This document shows positions 17,354 through 27,971 of a stretch of 64,000 nt of DNA, one piece after another. The DNA is from Fontibacterium abundans (GTDB lineage Bacteria; Pseudomonadota; Alphaproteobacteria; Pelagibacterales; Pelagibacteraceae). The stretch lies in assembly GCA_965235095.1 (NCBI GenBank), contig OZ249405.1; one strand, given 5' to 3'. The notes beneath the pieces are model-generated. The model was not told the DNA's origin. It ran no database searches and worked only from the letters and a program-made list of their open reading frames with translations. Both the position numbers and the translations under genes were made by a program. Within the stretch, counting starts at the first letter, position 1; every line of letters starts with the position of its first letter.

Positions 17354-18837
17354 AACAAGAAACTATAAATTCTTGGATCTAAAACATTCAAAATATCTTT
17401 ATTTAAGCGCAGATTAAATTCTTCTTGAACAATATTAAGATTATTTTTATTAAATTTTTTATTACTATTTCCAATGATTTCATTCACCACTACTCTTCCC
17501 TTTCTCATATTTAAATCTCCTTTCATTTTTCCAGAAAAACTAGCATTTGGTAAAAGCGCTATCTTTTCCCTTGCTCCATTAGTATTTTTGTAAAAGTTCT
17601 TAATATTTACTAGATCAATTTGTGAATTAAAAAAAAATATTGTTTCTCTATTCTGAGTAATAAAACGACCATTTATTTTTAATAAATCATTAAATTTGGA
17701 AATTAAATTTAATTCCTTAATATTTACATCACCACCCTCAACGACAATAACAGCATTAGCATCAGAAAAAAGATTGTGATTAGTGACCATGTTTTTAAAA
17801 TTTAATTTGAAGACACCATAAAAATCTTCATGAATATTAAATAATTTATTATGCACTAGATAATCTTTAAGATTACCATTGGATAATTTTTTAAAATTTG
17901 TATCTATAAAATTAAATTCACTAAACAAAGCGAGTCTTGGTTTAAAATCAATTTTTGCAGAACCTTGTCCTTTATATAAAAAAGAATTAACTAAAATATT
18001 TTTTAAATCTACATGTTCATCTTTTAAATCAAAACTAAATTGCAAAGTTAAATTATTTAATCCAATTGTGCTTAGGGTGTTTGCAAATCTAATTTTTGCA
18101 TTTCCTAAAAATTCATTTTTTAAAAAATTAATATCAGCTAAATCTGCATCAAAATAAAATTTAAGATCTTTAGACTCTATAGATAAATGACCAACACTTT
18201 TATCCCTATTTCTTGCGCCTTGGAAAGCACTTACAAAAGGTAAATTAAAAATATTTCCTGTTAAATCAAATCTTTTTAAATTTCCTTTGTCAAAAATAAT
18301 GTCACTATTAATATCGCTAATCTCAATAGAATTGTTTTGTGAAGAATATTTTAAATCTAAGTTGCTAACTTTAATTGCCTTAAGATTTTTAATAGAATCT
18401 GTATTTTTAAAAAAATTATCAAAGTAATTGTTTTCTAATTCAATAATGCCATCAACTACTTCAACGTCGGTAATATTAAACTTTCTCAGAACTATATCAA
18501 AAATATTAATCCGAAGATTAACTTTGTAAATATTACCAATATAAACATCTTCTTTTTTGTTAGTTTCAAAAATATCTACTGAAAATAATTCAATATGAGG
18601 CCTTAAAAATGGTTTGTAAGTAATCTTTTCATTAATCTTAACCTTAATAAAAAATTTCTCCTGAATCTGATTTTCTATCTCAGGTTTATATCGATCAAGA
18701 TCTATAAAAAATGGTGATAAAAAAATAATAAAAAATATACCCGCAAAAGCAACCATCGCTCTGCTATAAACTTTATGATTATAAAAAGATTTTAAAGTGT
18801 TTAATAACTTTAAAAACTTTAATTTCTTAAGAATCAT
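17350..18837 (-). CDS. AsmA-family protein
   Basis: A 495-residue protein with one transmembrane segment (about residues 29-47) followed by DLDRYKPEIENQIQEKF, the usual AsmA N-terminal pattern, then a long beta-rich body rich in Asn, Lys and Phe. AsmA-like proteins span the periplasm and are implicated in phospholipid transfer to, or assembly of, the outer membrane. A lysine-rich stretch precedes the membrane segment. It is divergent from the uvrD-like gene with 45 bp between starts. Confidence 0.8.
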   Translation of the reverse strand: MILKKLKFLKLLNTLKSFYNHKVYSRAMVAFAGIFFIIFLSPFFIDLDRYKPEIENQIQEKFFIKVKINEKITYKPFLRPHIELFSVDIFETNKKEDVYIGNIYKVNLRINIFDIVLRKFNITDVEVVDGIIELENNYFDNFFKNTDSIKNLKAIKVSNLDLKYSSQNNSIEISDINSDIIFDKGNLKRFDLTGNIFNLPFVSAFQGARNRDKSVGHLSIESKDLKFYFDADLADINFLKNEFLGNAKIRFANTLSTIGLNNLTLQFSFDLKDEHVDLKNILVNSFLYKGQGSAKIDFKPRLALFSEFNFIDTNFKKLSNGNLKDYLVHNKLFNIHEDFYGVFKLNFKNMVTNHNLFSDANAVIVVEGGDVNIKELNLISKFNDLLKINGRFITQNRETIFFFNSQIDLVNIKNFYKNTNGAREKIALLPNASFSGKMKGDLNMRKGRVVVNEIIGNSNKKFNKNNLNIVQEEFNLRLNKDILNVLDPRIYSFLF

Positions 18838-18882
18838 TTAATTTTTGATATATTATGTTAACTACTTGATCTATTTGATTTT

Positions 18883-21129
18883 ATGAACTCCACTAGCCAA
18901 AATTACTTATTAAACCTCAATAATCAACAAAAAGAAGCTGTCATTCATGCCGACGGTCCATTGTTAATTTTAGCTGGTGCAGGTTCTGGCAAGACTAAAG
19001 TTTTAACAACTCGTGTTGTTCATCTCATTGAGACTCAAAAGTGTTGGCCTACTCAAATTCTTTGCGTAACTTTTACTAATAAAGCTGCAAATGAAATGAG
19101 AGAAAGAATATTAAAAATTCTTAGCGCTCAATCTTCATCTCTGCCTTGGCTTGGAACTTTTCATTCAATTAGTAATAAAATTTTAAGACGTCATGCTGAG
19201 GCGGTAGGTTTAAAATCTAATTTTACAATTTTAGATACACTTGATCAGTTAAGACTAGTAAAAAATATAATTGAATCAGAAAACATTGATATAAAAAAAA
19301 TACCACCTAAATTAGTTGCTGCTTTTATAGATGATTGGAAAAATAAAGGTCTTATTCCAAGTGAAGTTAAAATAAATAATGAAAACTATATTAAAGATAC
19401 TGCATTAAAAATATATAGAATTTACCAGCAAAGATTGAGGATTATGAACTGTGTGGATTTTGGAGATTTAATCTTACATTGCGTAACAATATTTAAAACT
19501 ATGCCTGAAATTTTAGAATTATATCATAATAATTTTAAATATATTCTAGTAGACGAATACCAAGACACAAACTTTATTCAAAATATTTGGCTAAACCTAT
19601 TATCGAAAAAAAATAATAATTTATGCTGCGTTGGAGATGATGATCAATCTATCTATAGTTGGCGTGGTGCTGAGGTTAAAAATATTTTAAATTTTGATAA
19701 ACTAAACGCTAATACAAAAGTTATTAAACTAGAACAAAACTATAGATCGACTCAAAATATTTTAGATACTGCCTCCTCTTTAATTTCTAATAACGAGGAT
19801 AGACTTGGCAAGAAACTATGGTCTGAAAATACTAAAGGGGATTTGATAGAAGTTAATTGCTACAATAACGGATACGATGAAGCAGTAGCAGTTGCAGATG
19901 AAATTGAAAAAAATTTATCAAAAGAATATTCACTCAATCAAATATCCATATTGGTTAGAGCTGCTTTTCAAACAAGAGAGTTTGAGGATCGATTTATAAA
20001 AATTAATCTACCTTATAGAGTTATCGGAGGATTAAAATTTTACGACCGAGCAGAAATTAAAGATGCTATTTGTTATATTAGAATTATTTATCAGGAAAAT
20101 GACGATCTTGCCTTTGAAAGAATAATCAATACTCCAAAACGTTCTATTGGAGATGCTACTCTAAAAGAAATTCATAAAATCGCTAAAGAGAAAAGTATTA
20201 ATTTAGAACAAGCATCACTTACGTATTGCGAACAAGAAAACTCCACTGGTAAAACTATTTTAAGCTTAAAAAAAATTATCACTGATATTCAGTTATGGAG
20301 AAAATTATCAAAAGAAATAAGTCATTATGAACTAACGGAAAAAGTCCTTGATGAATCTGGCTACTCTCAAATGCTGATGAATGAAAAGACACCGGAAGCT
20401 GACAGCAAACTAGAAAACTTAAAAGAATTAATATTATCAATGAAAAATTATAGTAGCCTTCAAGATTTTCTTGAAAATATCTCATTACAAACCTCCATAG
20501 ATCAAGATTGGAATGGTGAAAAAATAAATTTAATGACTATGCATGCGGCTAAAGGACTTGAGTTTGATGTAGTTTTTTTACCTGGTTGGGAAGAGGGATT
20601 GTTTCCTCATCAAAAATCAATAGATGAAAAAGGTCACCAAGCAATTGAGGAGGAAAGAAGACTTGCTTATGTTGCAATTACTAGAGCAAAAAAGAAATTA
20701 TTTATCTCTTTTGTTAATAATAGAAGAATTTATGGTGGCAAGAGAGATAGGGACATAGACTGGATGCCAACACTTCCTTCACGTTTTGTTGATGAACTTC
20801 CTAAAGATAATATCAATATGAAAAATCATTTTTCAGAATACCAAAAAAATGATTTTGATTTTAATCAGGAGATTGACTACGACAAGCCGTCAAGAAGTCC
20901 TGGTTGGGAAAGATTAAAACAAGCAAAACAGAATAAGACTAATTTTAATAAAATTAGCTACAGCAATAATAATACAATCTTTAAAGTTGGTGAAAGTGTA
21001 AGTCATGAAGATTTTGGCAATGGAAAGGTAATACATATTGAAGATAATAAAGTTATTATCAGTTTTAAAAAATATGGTGAAAAAAAGATAATTGATAAAT
21101 TTATAAAAAAAAGTAATGAACAAAATTAA
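18883..21129 (+). CDS. uvrD: UvrD/PcrA-type superfamily 1 DNA helicase
   Basis: A 748-residue 3'-5' helicase. Motif I is AGAGSGKT (31-38), motif II VDEYQDTN, motif III GDDDQSIYSWRGA, motif IV QNYRSTQNIL, motif V MTMHAAKGLEFD and motif VI EEERRLAYVAITRAKK. The C-terminus has the PcrA/UvrD tudor-like end (VGESVSHEDFGNGKV), which binds RNA polymerase in studied homologues. It acts in nucleotide excision and mismatch repair. Its last 14 bases overlap the next gene. Confidence 0.95.
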   Translation: MNSTSQNYLLNLNNQQKEAVIHADGPLLILAGAGSGKTKVLTTRVVHLIETQKCWPTQILCVTFTNKAANEMRERILKILSAQSSSLPWLGTFHSISNKILRRHAEAVGLKSNFTILDTLDQLRLVKNIIESENIDIKKIPPKLVAAFIDDWKNKGLIPSEVKINNENYIKDTALKIYRIYQQRLRIMNCVDFGDLILHCVTIFKTMPEILELYHNNFKYILVDEYQDTNFIQNIWLNLLSKKNNNLCCVGDDDQSIYSWRGAEVKNILNFDKLNANTKVIKLEQNYRSTQNILDTASSLISNNEDRLGKKLWSENTKGDLIEVNCYNNGYDEAVAVADEIEKNLSKEYSLNQISILVRAAFQTREFEDRFIKINLPYRVIGGLKFYDRAEIKDAICYIRIIYQENDDLAFERIINTPKRSIGDATLKEIHKIAKEKSINLEQASLTYCEQENSTGKTILSLKKIITDIQLWRKLSKEISHYELTEKVLDESGYSQMLMNEKTPEADSKLENLKELILSMKNYSSLQDFLENISLQTSIDQDWNGEKINLMTMHAAKGLEFDVVFLPGWEEGLFPHQKSIDEKGHQAIEEERRLAYVAITRAKKKLFISFVNNRRIYGGKRDRDIDWMPTLPSRFVDELPKDNINMKNHFSEYQKNDFDFNQEIDYDKPSRSPGWERLKQAKQNKTNFNKISYSNNNTIFKVGESVSHEDFGNGKVIHIEDNKVIISFKKYGEKKIIDKFIKKSNEQN

Positions 21130-22849
21130 TCAATTAAGAAATATTTTAAATCAAGAAACCTGTGATGCTTATTTAATTCCAAAAAATGATGAATATTTTG
21201 GGGAGTATGTTCCTGAAAATAAAGATAGATTAAAATTTATATCTGGGTTTACTGGTTCAACAGGACTTGCATTAATTTTAAAAAATAAATCTTATTTATT
21301 TGTTGATGGTCGTTATACATTACAAGCAAAAACTGAAGTAAATAAAGATTTTAAAATTTGTGAAGTTCCTAAAATTGAACCTCATCATATACTTAAAAAT
21401 ATAAATAAAAAAATTACTTTAGGATTTGATCCAAAACTTTTTACTTTAAATTCCTTAAAAAATATTATCTCTAAAAATTCAATTAACTTAAAACCTATAA
21501 ATTTTAATTTAATTGATAAAATTTGGAAAAACAAATCTAATGTTAATCATAATAAATTTTATCTTTTTGAAGAAAAATACCAAGGAGAAAACTATTTAAA
21601 TAAAATTGGTAAAATAAGTAAATTTCTTAAATTAAAAAATATTGATTATTTACTTTCAACATCTGTTGAAAATATTTCTTGGTTATTAAATATTAGAGGG
21701 TCTGACGCCATGTCTAGTCCACTTACCAACGGAAAAATTTTATTTAATAAAAATAGAAAAATTATATTTTTTACGAACATTAATAAAGTCACACCTCAGA
21801 TTAAGAAATTTTTTGGAAAAAAAGTAATTTTTATTAAAGAAGAATCTTTTATTAACTACTTAAGAAAAATTAAAAAATCTAAAATTTTAATAGATAAAAA
21901 AACATGCAGTTTTTATTATGAAAAAAATATTCATTCTTCAAATACAGTTATTAATATTGAAGACCCCATCTACTTATTAAAAGCTATTAAAAACAAAACA
22001 GAAATCAATAATACAAAAATTGCTCATTTATTTGATGGGATTGCTTTAACTAAATTTATTTTTTGGTCAAAAAATAATTATAAAAAAACAAAGTTAACTG
22101 AAATATCTGCGCAAAATAAGTTAGAGATGTATAAAAAACAACACCAAGAATATTTGTATCCAAGTTTTAATACCATTTCAGGATTTGGATCAAATGGAGC
22201 CATTGTTCATTACAGATCAAGTCATAAAACTAACAAACAGATCAAAGGGAATAATATATTTCTTTTAGATTCTGGTAGTCAGTATTTTTATGGAACTACG
22301 GACGTAACTAGAACAATAGCTATTGGCAAAGTATCAAATTTTCAAAAAAAAATTTATTCAACTGTTCTTAAAGCACATATTGCGGTTGCCTTATATAAAT
22401 TAAAAAAAACTACACTTGGAAAACATATAGATAAAGTTGCAAGAGCTCCTTTATTAAAACTCGGTTACAACTATTCGCACGGCACAGGTCATGGGGTTGG
22501 TTATTTTTTAAATGTACATGAAGGACCGCAAGGATTATCTCCTTATAACAAACATAAAATATTACCAGGGATGATCCTGTCTAATGAACCTGGATTTTAC
22601 AAAGAAAATGACTTTGGAATAAGAATTGAAAATTTAATTTATTGCGAAAGGATTAATAACAATCATTCAAAATTTATAAATCTCACAATGGTTCCGTTTG
22701 ATAAAGATTGTATTAACAAGAAGCTTTTAAATAAAAATGAAATAAATTGGATTAATACCTATCATCAAAATATTTTTTATATATTAAAACCTTTCATGAA
22801 CAACATGGAGCTTAAAATGCTAACTAAAGCTTGTTCAGCTATTTCTTGA
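21116..22849 (+). CDS. Xaa-Pro aminopeptidase, M24B family
   Basis: A 577-residue metallopeptidase of the long, creatinase-N plus M24 type. All five metal ligands are present: Asp385 (LLDSG), Asp396 (TTDVTRT), His459 (GTGHGVG), Glu491 (SNEPGFY) and Glu505 (RIENL). It removes N-terminal residues before proline. The ATG lies 14 bases inside uvrD in another frame. The protein is very rich in Lys, Asn and Ile, in line with local AT content. It overlaps the convergent ligA by 15 bp. Confidence 0.93.
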   Translation: MNKINQLRNILNQETCDAYLIPKNDEYFGEYVPENKDRLKFISGFTGSTGLALILKNKSYLFVDGRYTLQAKTEVNKDFKICEVPKIEPHHILKNINKKITLGFDPKLFTLNSLKNIISKNSINLKPINFNLIDKIWKNKSNVNHNKFYLFEEKYQGENYLNKIGKISKFLKLKNIDYLLSTSVENISWLLNIRGSDAMSSPLTNGKILFNKNRKIIFFTNINKVTPQIKKFFGKKVIFIKEESFINYLRKIKKSKILIDKKTCSFYYEKNIHSSNTVINIEDPIYLLKAIKNKTEINNTKIAHLFDGIALTKFIFWSKNNYKKTKLTEISAQNKLEMYKKQHQEYLYPSFNTISGFGSNGAIVHYRSSHKTNKQIKGNNIFLLDSGSQYFYGTTDVTRTIAIGKVSNFQKKIYSTVLKAHIAVALYKLKKTTLGKHIDKVARAPLLKLGYNYSHGTGHGVGYFLNVHEGPQGLSPYNKHKILPGMILSNEPGFYKENDFGIRIENLIYCERINNNHSKFINLTMVPFDKDCINKKLLNKNEINWINTYHQNIFYILKPFMNNMELKMLTKACSAIS

Positions 22850-24871
22850 TAACTTTAACCATTCTTTTTCTTCTATAATTTTAACACCCAATTCTTTAGC
22901 TTTATCAATTTTATTTTTTGTCGGTTTAGATAAGCCAATAACTAAATAATCTAATTTTTTATTAACAGAACTTAATATTTTAGCACCGAAAGTTTCTGCT
23001 AAAGATTTAGCTTCAGATCTGCTCATGGTAGAAAAGCCCCCTGTAAACATAATATTCTTTCCTGAAAAAAAACTATCAATTTTCTTTTCTAGAAAATCTT
23101 TGATATTCAAAATCTTACTTAATTCATGAACAACTTTATTATTTTTTTTATCTTTAAAAAAATGTATTAACGATTCAATTTGAGTTTCTCCAATTCCATC
23201 GATTTCATCTAAACTATTAATTTCACTCATTAAAAGATCTGGATTACAAAGTTTTAGAAAATTTTTCATCGAAACAAAATAACGTGATAAATTTTTAGCA
23301 TTTTCTTGACCAATATGACGTATGCCAAGACTATATATAAATTTTGCAAGGTTAATTTCTTTGCTTTTCTCAATTGCTGTCTTTAAATTACTAACTGATA
23401 ATTCTCCCCAGCCTTCTAATTTTTCTATTTTTTTATAATCAAGAGTAAAAATATCTTGAGGCAAACGAATAAAGTTTAAAGACCAGAAATCTTCAACAAT
23501 TTTTTTTCCAAAACCATCTATATTAAGAGCTTCTTTTGACACAAAATGTTTAATTTTTTCTCTTGCCATAAATTCACAATTAAATCCTGTGTCTGTACAT
23601 CTTTTAACTACATCTAATTTTTTTGAGGTTTCGTTATAATCTTTAACCGCAGGACGACCACAAAGACATTTGTCTGGAAATATAAATTTTTTACTATTTT
23701 TATCTCTTTTAGATTTAATAACCTCAACTACTTGTGGAATAACATCTCCTGCTCTTTGAATAATAATCGTATCGTTCAACCTAATGTCTTTCCTAATAAT
23801 TTCATCTTCATTATGTAATGTTGCATTAGACACTAGAACGCCGCCCACATTTACCGGATCTAATTTTGCAACTGGAGTTAGTGCTCCTGTTCTTCCAACT
23901 TGTATTTCGATTTTGCGAATAACGGTTGTAGCTTTTTCAGATGAAAATTTATGAGCGATAGCCCATCTTGGCGATGACGATAAACTTCCAAGTCTTTTTT
24001 GTAAGGTTAAGTCGTTAACTTTATAAACAATACCGTCAATATCGTAATCTAATGAAGATCTTATTTCTTCAACATGAAGGTAACTTTTAATTAGTTCATC
24101 TGCTGAACTGAAAGTTTTTGTAAGTGGGTTTATTTTGAAACCAATTTTTTTACAAAAATTTAAAAAATTTATATGTGTTTTAAATTTCTTTTCATCAATA
24201 TCACCAATACTATGTGCAAAAAACTTTAATGGTATTAAGGCAGTTTTTTTTGAATCTTTTTGTCTTAATGAACCTCCTGCCGCATTTCTAGGGTTTGCAA
24301 AGTCATTTTTAATTTTTTCAAAATCTTTTTTTCCAATATAAACTTCACCTCTAATCTCAAATTCTTTATCTATGTTTTCACCATGAAGGACTTGTGGAAT
24401 ATCTTTAATAGTTAATAAATTTTCTGTTATATCTTCTCCATACTCACCATCTCCTCGCGAAAGTCCTCGAATAATCTTATTATTTTTGTAAATTAAAGAC
24501 GCTGATATGCCATCGATCTTAGGTTCTGCCGTTAATTCTATAAGAGTATCTTTTTCAAAATTTAGATAATTTCTGATTTTTTTTAAAAAATCTTCCACGT
24601 CATCTTTTGTAAAAGCATTATCTAAAGATAACATTGGTACAAGATGTTTAACTTTAGAAAATTTTTCTGAAGGAGCAAAACCTATTTTTTCCGATGGGGA
24701 ATTTATATCTACAATATCAGGATTTTTTTTCTCAAAATCTAAAATATCTTTTTTAATTTTGTCGTACTCAGCATCTGAAACTAATGGTTTGTCTTTATGA
24801 TAATAAGCCTTATTTAATTTTTGAATTAAAGTAATTTTTTCTTTGTACTCTTTTAAAGATAAAGACTTCAT
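22835..24871 (-). CDS. ligA: NAD-dependent DNA ligase
   Basis: A 678-residue ligase. Domain Ia is at the N-terminus (YHKDKPLVSDAEYD). The adenylated lysine is Lys118 in EPKIDG, followed by an OB fold, a four-cysteine zinc finger (CLC, then CTDTGFNC with a longer last gap than usual), helix-hairpin-helix repeats and a C-terminal BRCT domain starting near residue 597. It seals nicks in replication and repair. It is the last gene of the dcw-linked run and directly follows bamD; the recN gene often found between them is absent. Confidence 0.97.
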   Translation of the reverse strand: MKSLSLKEYKEKITLIQKLNKAYYHKDKPLVSDAEYDKIKKDILDFEKKNPDIVDINSPSEKIGFAPSEKFSKVKHLVPMLSLDNAFTKDDVEDFLKKIRNYLNFEKDTLIELTAEPKIDGISASLIYKNNKIIRGLSRGDGEYGEDITENLLTIKDIPQVLHGENIDKEFEIRGEVYIGKKDFEKIKNDFANPRNAAGGSLRQKDSKKTALIPLKFFAHSIGDIDEKKFKTHINFLNFCKKIGFKINPLTKTFSSADELIKSYLHVEEIRSSLDYDIDGIVYKVNDLTLQKRLGSLSSSPRWAIAHKFSSEKATTVIRKIEIQVGRTGALTPVAKLDPVNVGGVLVSNATLHNEDEIIRKDIRLNDTIIIQRAGDVIPQVVEVIKSKRDKNSKKFIFPDKCLCGRPAVKDYNETSKKLDVVKRCTDTGFNCEFMAREKIKHFVSKEALNIDGFGKKIVEDFWSLNFIRLPQDIFTLDYKKIEKLEGWGELSVSNLKTAIEKSKEINLAKFIYSLGIRHIGQENAKNLSRYFVSMKNFLKLCNPDLLMSEINSLDEIDGIGETQIESLIHFFKDKKNNKVVHELSKILNIKDFLEKKIDSFFSGKNIMFTGGFSTMSRSEAKSLAETFGAKILSSVNKKLDYLVIGLSKPTKNKIDKAKELGVKIIEEKEWLKLSRNS

Positions 24872-24877
24872 TAAAAG

Positions 24878-25702
24878 TTAATTAATTATTTTTTTAAAAC
24901 CATCTAAAAGAGATTTATTTTTTTTAGGTAAAGTGGTCTGATTTGTTGAAACTAATAAATAACTTTTTTTATACCACTCGCTAGAATTAAAATTATAACC
25001 TAAAATTGCCGCAGCTTTACTAGCATCTTCTTCCAGCCCTAATTTATGATAAATTTCAACGAGTCTATATAAAGCCTCTTCGATATAAATTGTGGTTTGA
25101 TATTTATCTACAATTATTTTTAATCTATTGATTGCTGCTGCCCATTTTTGTTTATTCATATAATATCTTGCAACATACATTTCTTTTCCGGCCATTAAAT
25201 CGTTCAACAGATCTAATTTATATTTAGCATCGTCTGCATATTCTGTATTTGGATAACTATTTATTAAAGATTTAAATTGAGTAATTGCTTTAACAGTTTT
25301 TTCTTGATCTTTAGAAAATTCACTTACTTCTTCAAAATAACAAACACCTTTTAAATACTCTACATAAACTCTTTCAGGATTATTCGGGTAAAATTTTACA
25401 TAACGTTCAAGTACAGAAAGTGTGTCTACACAACGGTTTGCTTCATAGTAAACATATGCCATCATTAATAAAGATTTTGGAGCCCATTCTGTGTACGAAT
25501 AATCTTTTTCCACCATCTTAAATTTTTCAATTGCTCCTTCCGCTTTACCTTCATTAAAATCGTCCATCGCAAAACCCCATAACTTGGGAAGACTAACTTT
25601 TTCTTTTGGAGGGGCGACTAAAGGTTTATCGTTTGATGAAGAGCAACTTAGAACAAATAAAAAGATTAATAAAATATTGAATATTGTTTTTAGTCTGAGC
25701 AT
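24878..25702 (-). CDS. bamD: Outer-membrane assembly lipoprotein
   Basis: A 274-residue lipoprotein: signal peptide with the acylated cysteine Cys20 (FVLSC), then tetratricopeptide-like repeats such as FNEGKAEGAIEKFKMVEKDY and SYPNTEYADDAKY typical of BamD. BamD is the essential partner of BamA in inserting beta-barrel proteins into the outer membrane. In Alphaproteobacteria it commonly lies just after lpxC, as here. Confidence 0.94.
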   Translation of the reverse strand: MLRLKTIFNILLIFLFVLSCSSSNDKPLVAPPKEKVSLPKLWGFAMDDFNEGKAEGAIEKFKMVEKDYSYTEWAPKSLLMMAYVYYEANRCVDTLSVLERYVKFYPNNPERVYVEYLKGVCYFEEVSEFSKDQEKTVKAITQFKSLINSYPNTEYADDAKYKLDLLNDLMAGKEMYVARYYMNKQKWAAAINRLKIIVDKYQTTIYIEEALYRLVEIYHKLGLEEDASKAAAILGYNFNSSEWYKKSYLLVSTNQTTLPKKNKSLLDGFKKIIN

Positions 25703-25752
25703 TAAAATTAAAAGTAATTATTATTTCTTTTAATTAAGTTTTACCACTAAAA

Positions 25753-26670
25753 CTATAAATTCACTACAAGTTGATTTGGTGAATAAGAACTTACACTAGA
25801 GAAATTTTTTGTTTTTTGAGTTGCTAAATTCCACGCATTTTTATTTTTTATTAAAGCTTCTAATAATTTACGAGTCATATCATGACCGCCTTGATAACAA
25901 TTTACTTTTCCAATAAGTGAATAACCGGCTAAATATAAGTCACCTATACAGTCTAAAATTTTATGTCTTACAAATTCATCTTTATGTCTTAAACCATCTT
26001 GGTTTAGAACTTTGTCTTCAGAAACAACGATTGCATTTTCTAAAGAACCTCCTTTTGCAAGTCCCATCTTAAATATATTTTCTAGATCTTTTTGCAAACA
26101 AAAGGTTCTAGAGTCATGAACTTCCATAAACCCATTTTTCTCTAGATCTATTTTTTTACTTTGCCTTTTAATAACACGATCATGAAAATCAATTTCATAA
26201 TCTATTTCTAATTTATTTTTATTTGTTGGTTCAATTGAAATAGACTTGTCTTTATCTTTAATAATAATTTTTTTTAAAATTTTAATATATTTTTTTTCTG
26301 AACTTTGTACTGTAGTGCCGATGTCTTGTATGGCAACCGCAAACTCTTTTGAACTTCCATCTAGTATTGGCAATTCTTGGCTATCAACTTCTACTATGGC
26401 ATTATCAATGCTCATTCCTGATAAAGCAGACATTAAATGTTCGATGGTTGAAATTGAAACATGTTTATTAGAAATAGTAGTGCACAATTTTGCTGGCAAA
26501 GCATTGCTAATATGCGCCTGAATAATTTTTTCTTTTCCTTTATAATCGACTCTAACAAAGGTTATTCCTGAATTAGGAGCTGATGGCTTAACAACAAGAT
26601 TAGCAACTAATCCGCTGTGTAGACCCACACCTTTGAAATTGATTTTTGACTTTAAAGTCTTTTGATACAT
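25753..26670 (-). CDS. lpxC: UDP-3-O-acyl-N-acetylglucosamine deacetylase
   Basis: The zinc enzyme for the first committed step of lipid A synthesis; its presence implies an LPS outer membrane. Zinc ligands are the histidine of EHLMSAL and the His and Asp of RHKILDCIGDLYL, with the catalytic His in GGHDMTRKLL. I place the start at the ATG at 26670 (MYQKTLKSKINFKGVGLHSG, 305 residues), which matches family N-termini. A longer frame opens at a TTG at 26709 but its extra 13 residues are not family-like. Unusually, ftsA and not ftsZ lies directly upstream. Confidence 0.96.
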   Translation of the reverse strand: MYQKTLKSKINFKGVGLHSGLVANLVVKPSAPNSGITFVRVDYKGKEKIIQAHISNALPAKLCTTISNKHVSISTIEHLMSALSGMSIDNAIVEVDSQELPILDGSSKEFAVAIQDIGTTVQSSEKKYIKILKKIIIKDKDKSISIEPTNKNKLEIDYEIDFHDRVIKRQSKKIDLEKNGFMEVHDSRTFCLQKDLENIFKMGLAKGGSLENAIVVSEDKVLNQDGLRHKDEFVRHKILDCIGDLYLAGYSLIGKVNCYQGGHDMTRKLLEALIKNKNAWNLATQKTKNFSSVSSYSPNQLVVNL

Positions 26671-26735
26671 ATCTTTGATGAAATAGATATTTAGTAAAAT
26701 CCATAACAATAGCTAATCACCTTTTGTTACGATTT

Positions 26736-27968
26736 CTACTTTTGAAAAATAGATAAAAGTCTTGAAAAAAAGCCTGTATTTTTAAATTTAATTGGCAAAG
26801 CTTCCGATGGAAATCCATAAAAATAGTTCTTAACCATTCCATAACAAACTAAAAAATCCTGTGATAAATTATTAACTAAATTTTCATCTTCTTGTTTTAT
26901 TTGCAAAACAAGCTCCGTTCTTTGTGAAAAGTATTTTTTTATTAAACTTGTTAAACCAACTAAGTTTGATCCTCTGCCGGAGAGATAAATTTTTTTAGTT
27001 TTTATATCTATTGAATTGTAAGTTTTAATTTTCCTATAAATTAGCTGTAAAATTTCTTCAACTCTAGAATTAATAATAGTATTAACAATTGTTTTTGATA
27101 TTTTTTTAAAATCATCATCTGGGAATAAATGAACTGGTAAATATTCAATCTTATCTTTTGTATTCTCATTTAATATACATTCTCCGCTCTCAACTTTAAT
27201 TCTCTCGGCGATCTCTATTTTTATGTCTAAAACTTTAGCTAAGTCTTTTGAAACCTGATTTGAACCGTAGGGAATAACACCTACATATGAAAGAGTGCTA
27301 TTTTCAAATATAGCGAAACTTGTCTTATCTTTCCCAAAATCAATACAAATGGCTCCTTCGTTTAAATCATTTTGATTTAAAAAAGATAAACCTAACGCAT
27401 AAGTACCAAAGACATAATTCTCAACTGACAATTCGCAAGAATTGATAATATTTTTTAAATTATCAATAGAAGAGTGTTCCGCTAAAACTGCATGAATGTC
27501 AGCTGAAAAAATATTTGCTTTAAATCCAACTGGATTTTCAACATTAATTTTTTTATCAATTTTATAATTAGATGAAAATATGTGTATAATTGCATTATCT
27601 TTATTATTTTTAGCAATTTCATCTACAGCAATATGTATCAAGCCTTGAATATCTTTTTCATGCTCGATTTGATCGCCATGTACACTTTTATATTCTGTTA
27701 ATAAGTTACTAGAAATATTTTCAAACTCTGCGTTTACAATAATATTTTCTAATGAAATACCGGCTTGCTTTTCAGAAATTTCTAAACACTCACGTACTGC
27801 TACATTTGCTTCATGAAAATTCGTAACTAAGCCTTTTGTAATACCCTTTGATGCAACAATTGATTTTCCTAAAATCTCAATTTTATTATTTTTTAACTTT
27901 GCAATTAGACACTTAATTTTTGAAGAGCCAATATCTATAGATGCGATTAATTCATTTTTTTGAATCAT
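26736..27968 (-). CDS. ftsA: Cell division protein FtsA
   Basis: A 410-residue actin-like ATPase that anchors FtsZ filaments to the membrane. The phosphate-1 loop region ASIDIGSSKIKCLIA is at the N-terminus, ICIDFGKDKTSFAIF is phosphate-2, and YLSGRGSNLVGL is the adenosine motif. The C-terminus ends in a short amphipathic stretch (GFFSRLLSIFQK) consistent with the membrane-targeting helix. ftsZ, normally the next gene, is missing; only 65 bp separate ftsA from the lpxC start. Confidence 0.95.
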   Translation of the reverse strand: MIQKNELIASIDIGSSKIKCLIAKLKNNKIEILGKSIVASKGITKGLVTNFHEANVAVRECLEISEKQAGISLENIIVNAEFENISSNLLTEYKSVHGDQIEHEKDIQGLIHIAVDEIAKNNKDNAIIHIFSSNYKIDKKINVENPVGFKANIFSADIHAVLAEHSSIDNLKNIINSCELSVENYVFGTYALGLSFLNQNDLNEGAICIDFGKDKTSFAIFENSTLSYVGVIPYGSNQVSKDLAKVLDIKIEIAERIKVESGECILNENTKDKIEYLPVHLFPDDDFKKISKTIVNTIINSRVEEILQLIYRKIKTYNSIDIKTKKIYLSGRGSNLVGLTSLIKKYFSQRTELVLQIKQEDENLVNNLSQDFLVCYGMVKNYFYGFPSEALPIKFKNTGFFSRLLSIFQK

Positions 27969-27971
27969 TAT

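Noticed and set aside
21116..22849. Possible horizontally acquired aminopeptidase because of extreme Lys/Asn/Ile content
   Set aside because: murE, murF and folB show the same composition; it fits local AT bias, and all catalytic ligands are intact.
26671..26735. Possible remnant of ftsZ between ftsA and lpxC
   Set aside because: Only 65 bp remain and I see no FtsZ-like coding in any frame.
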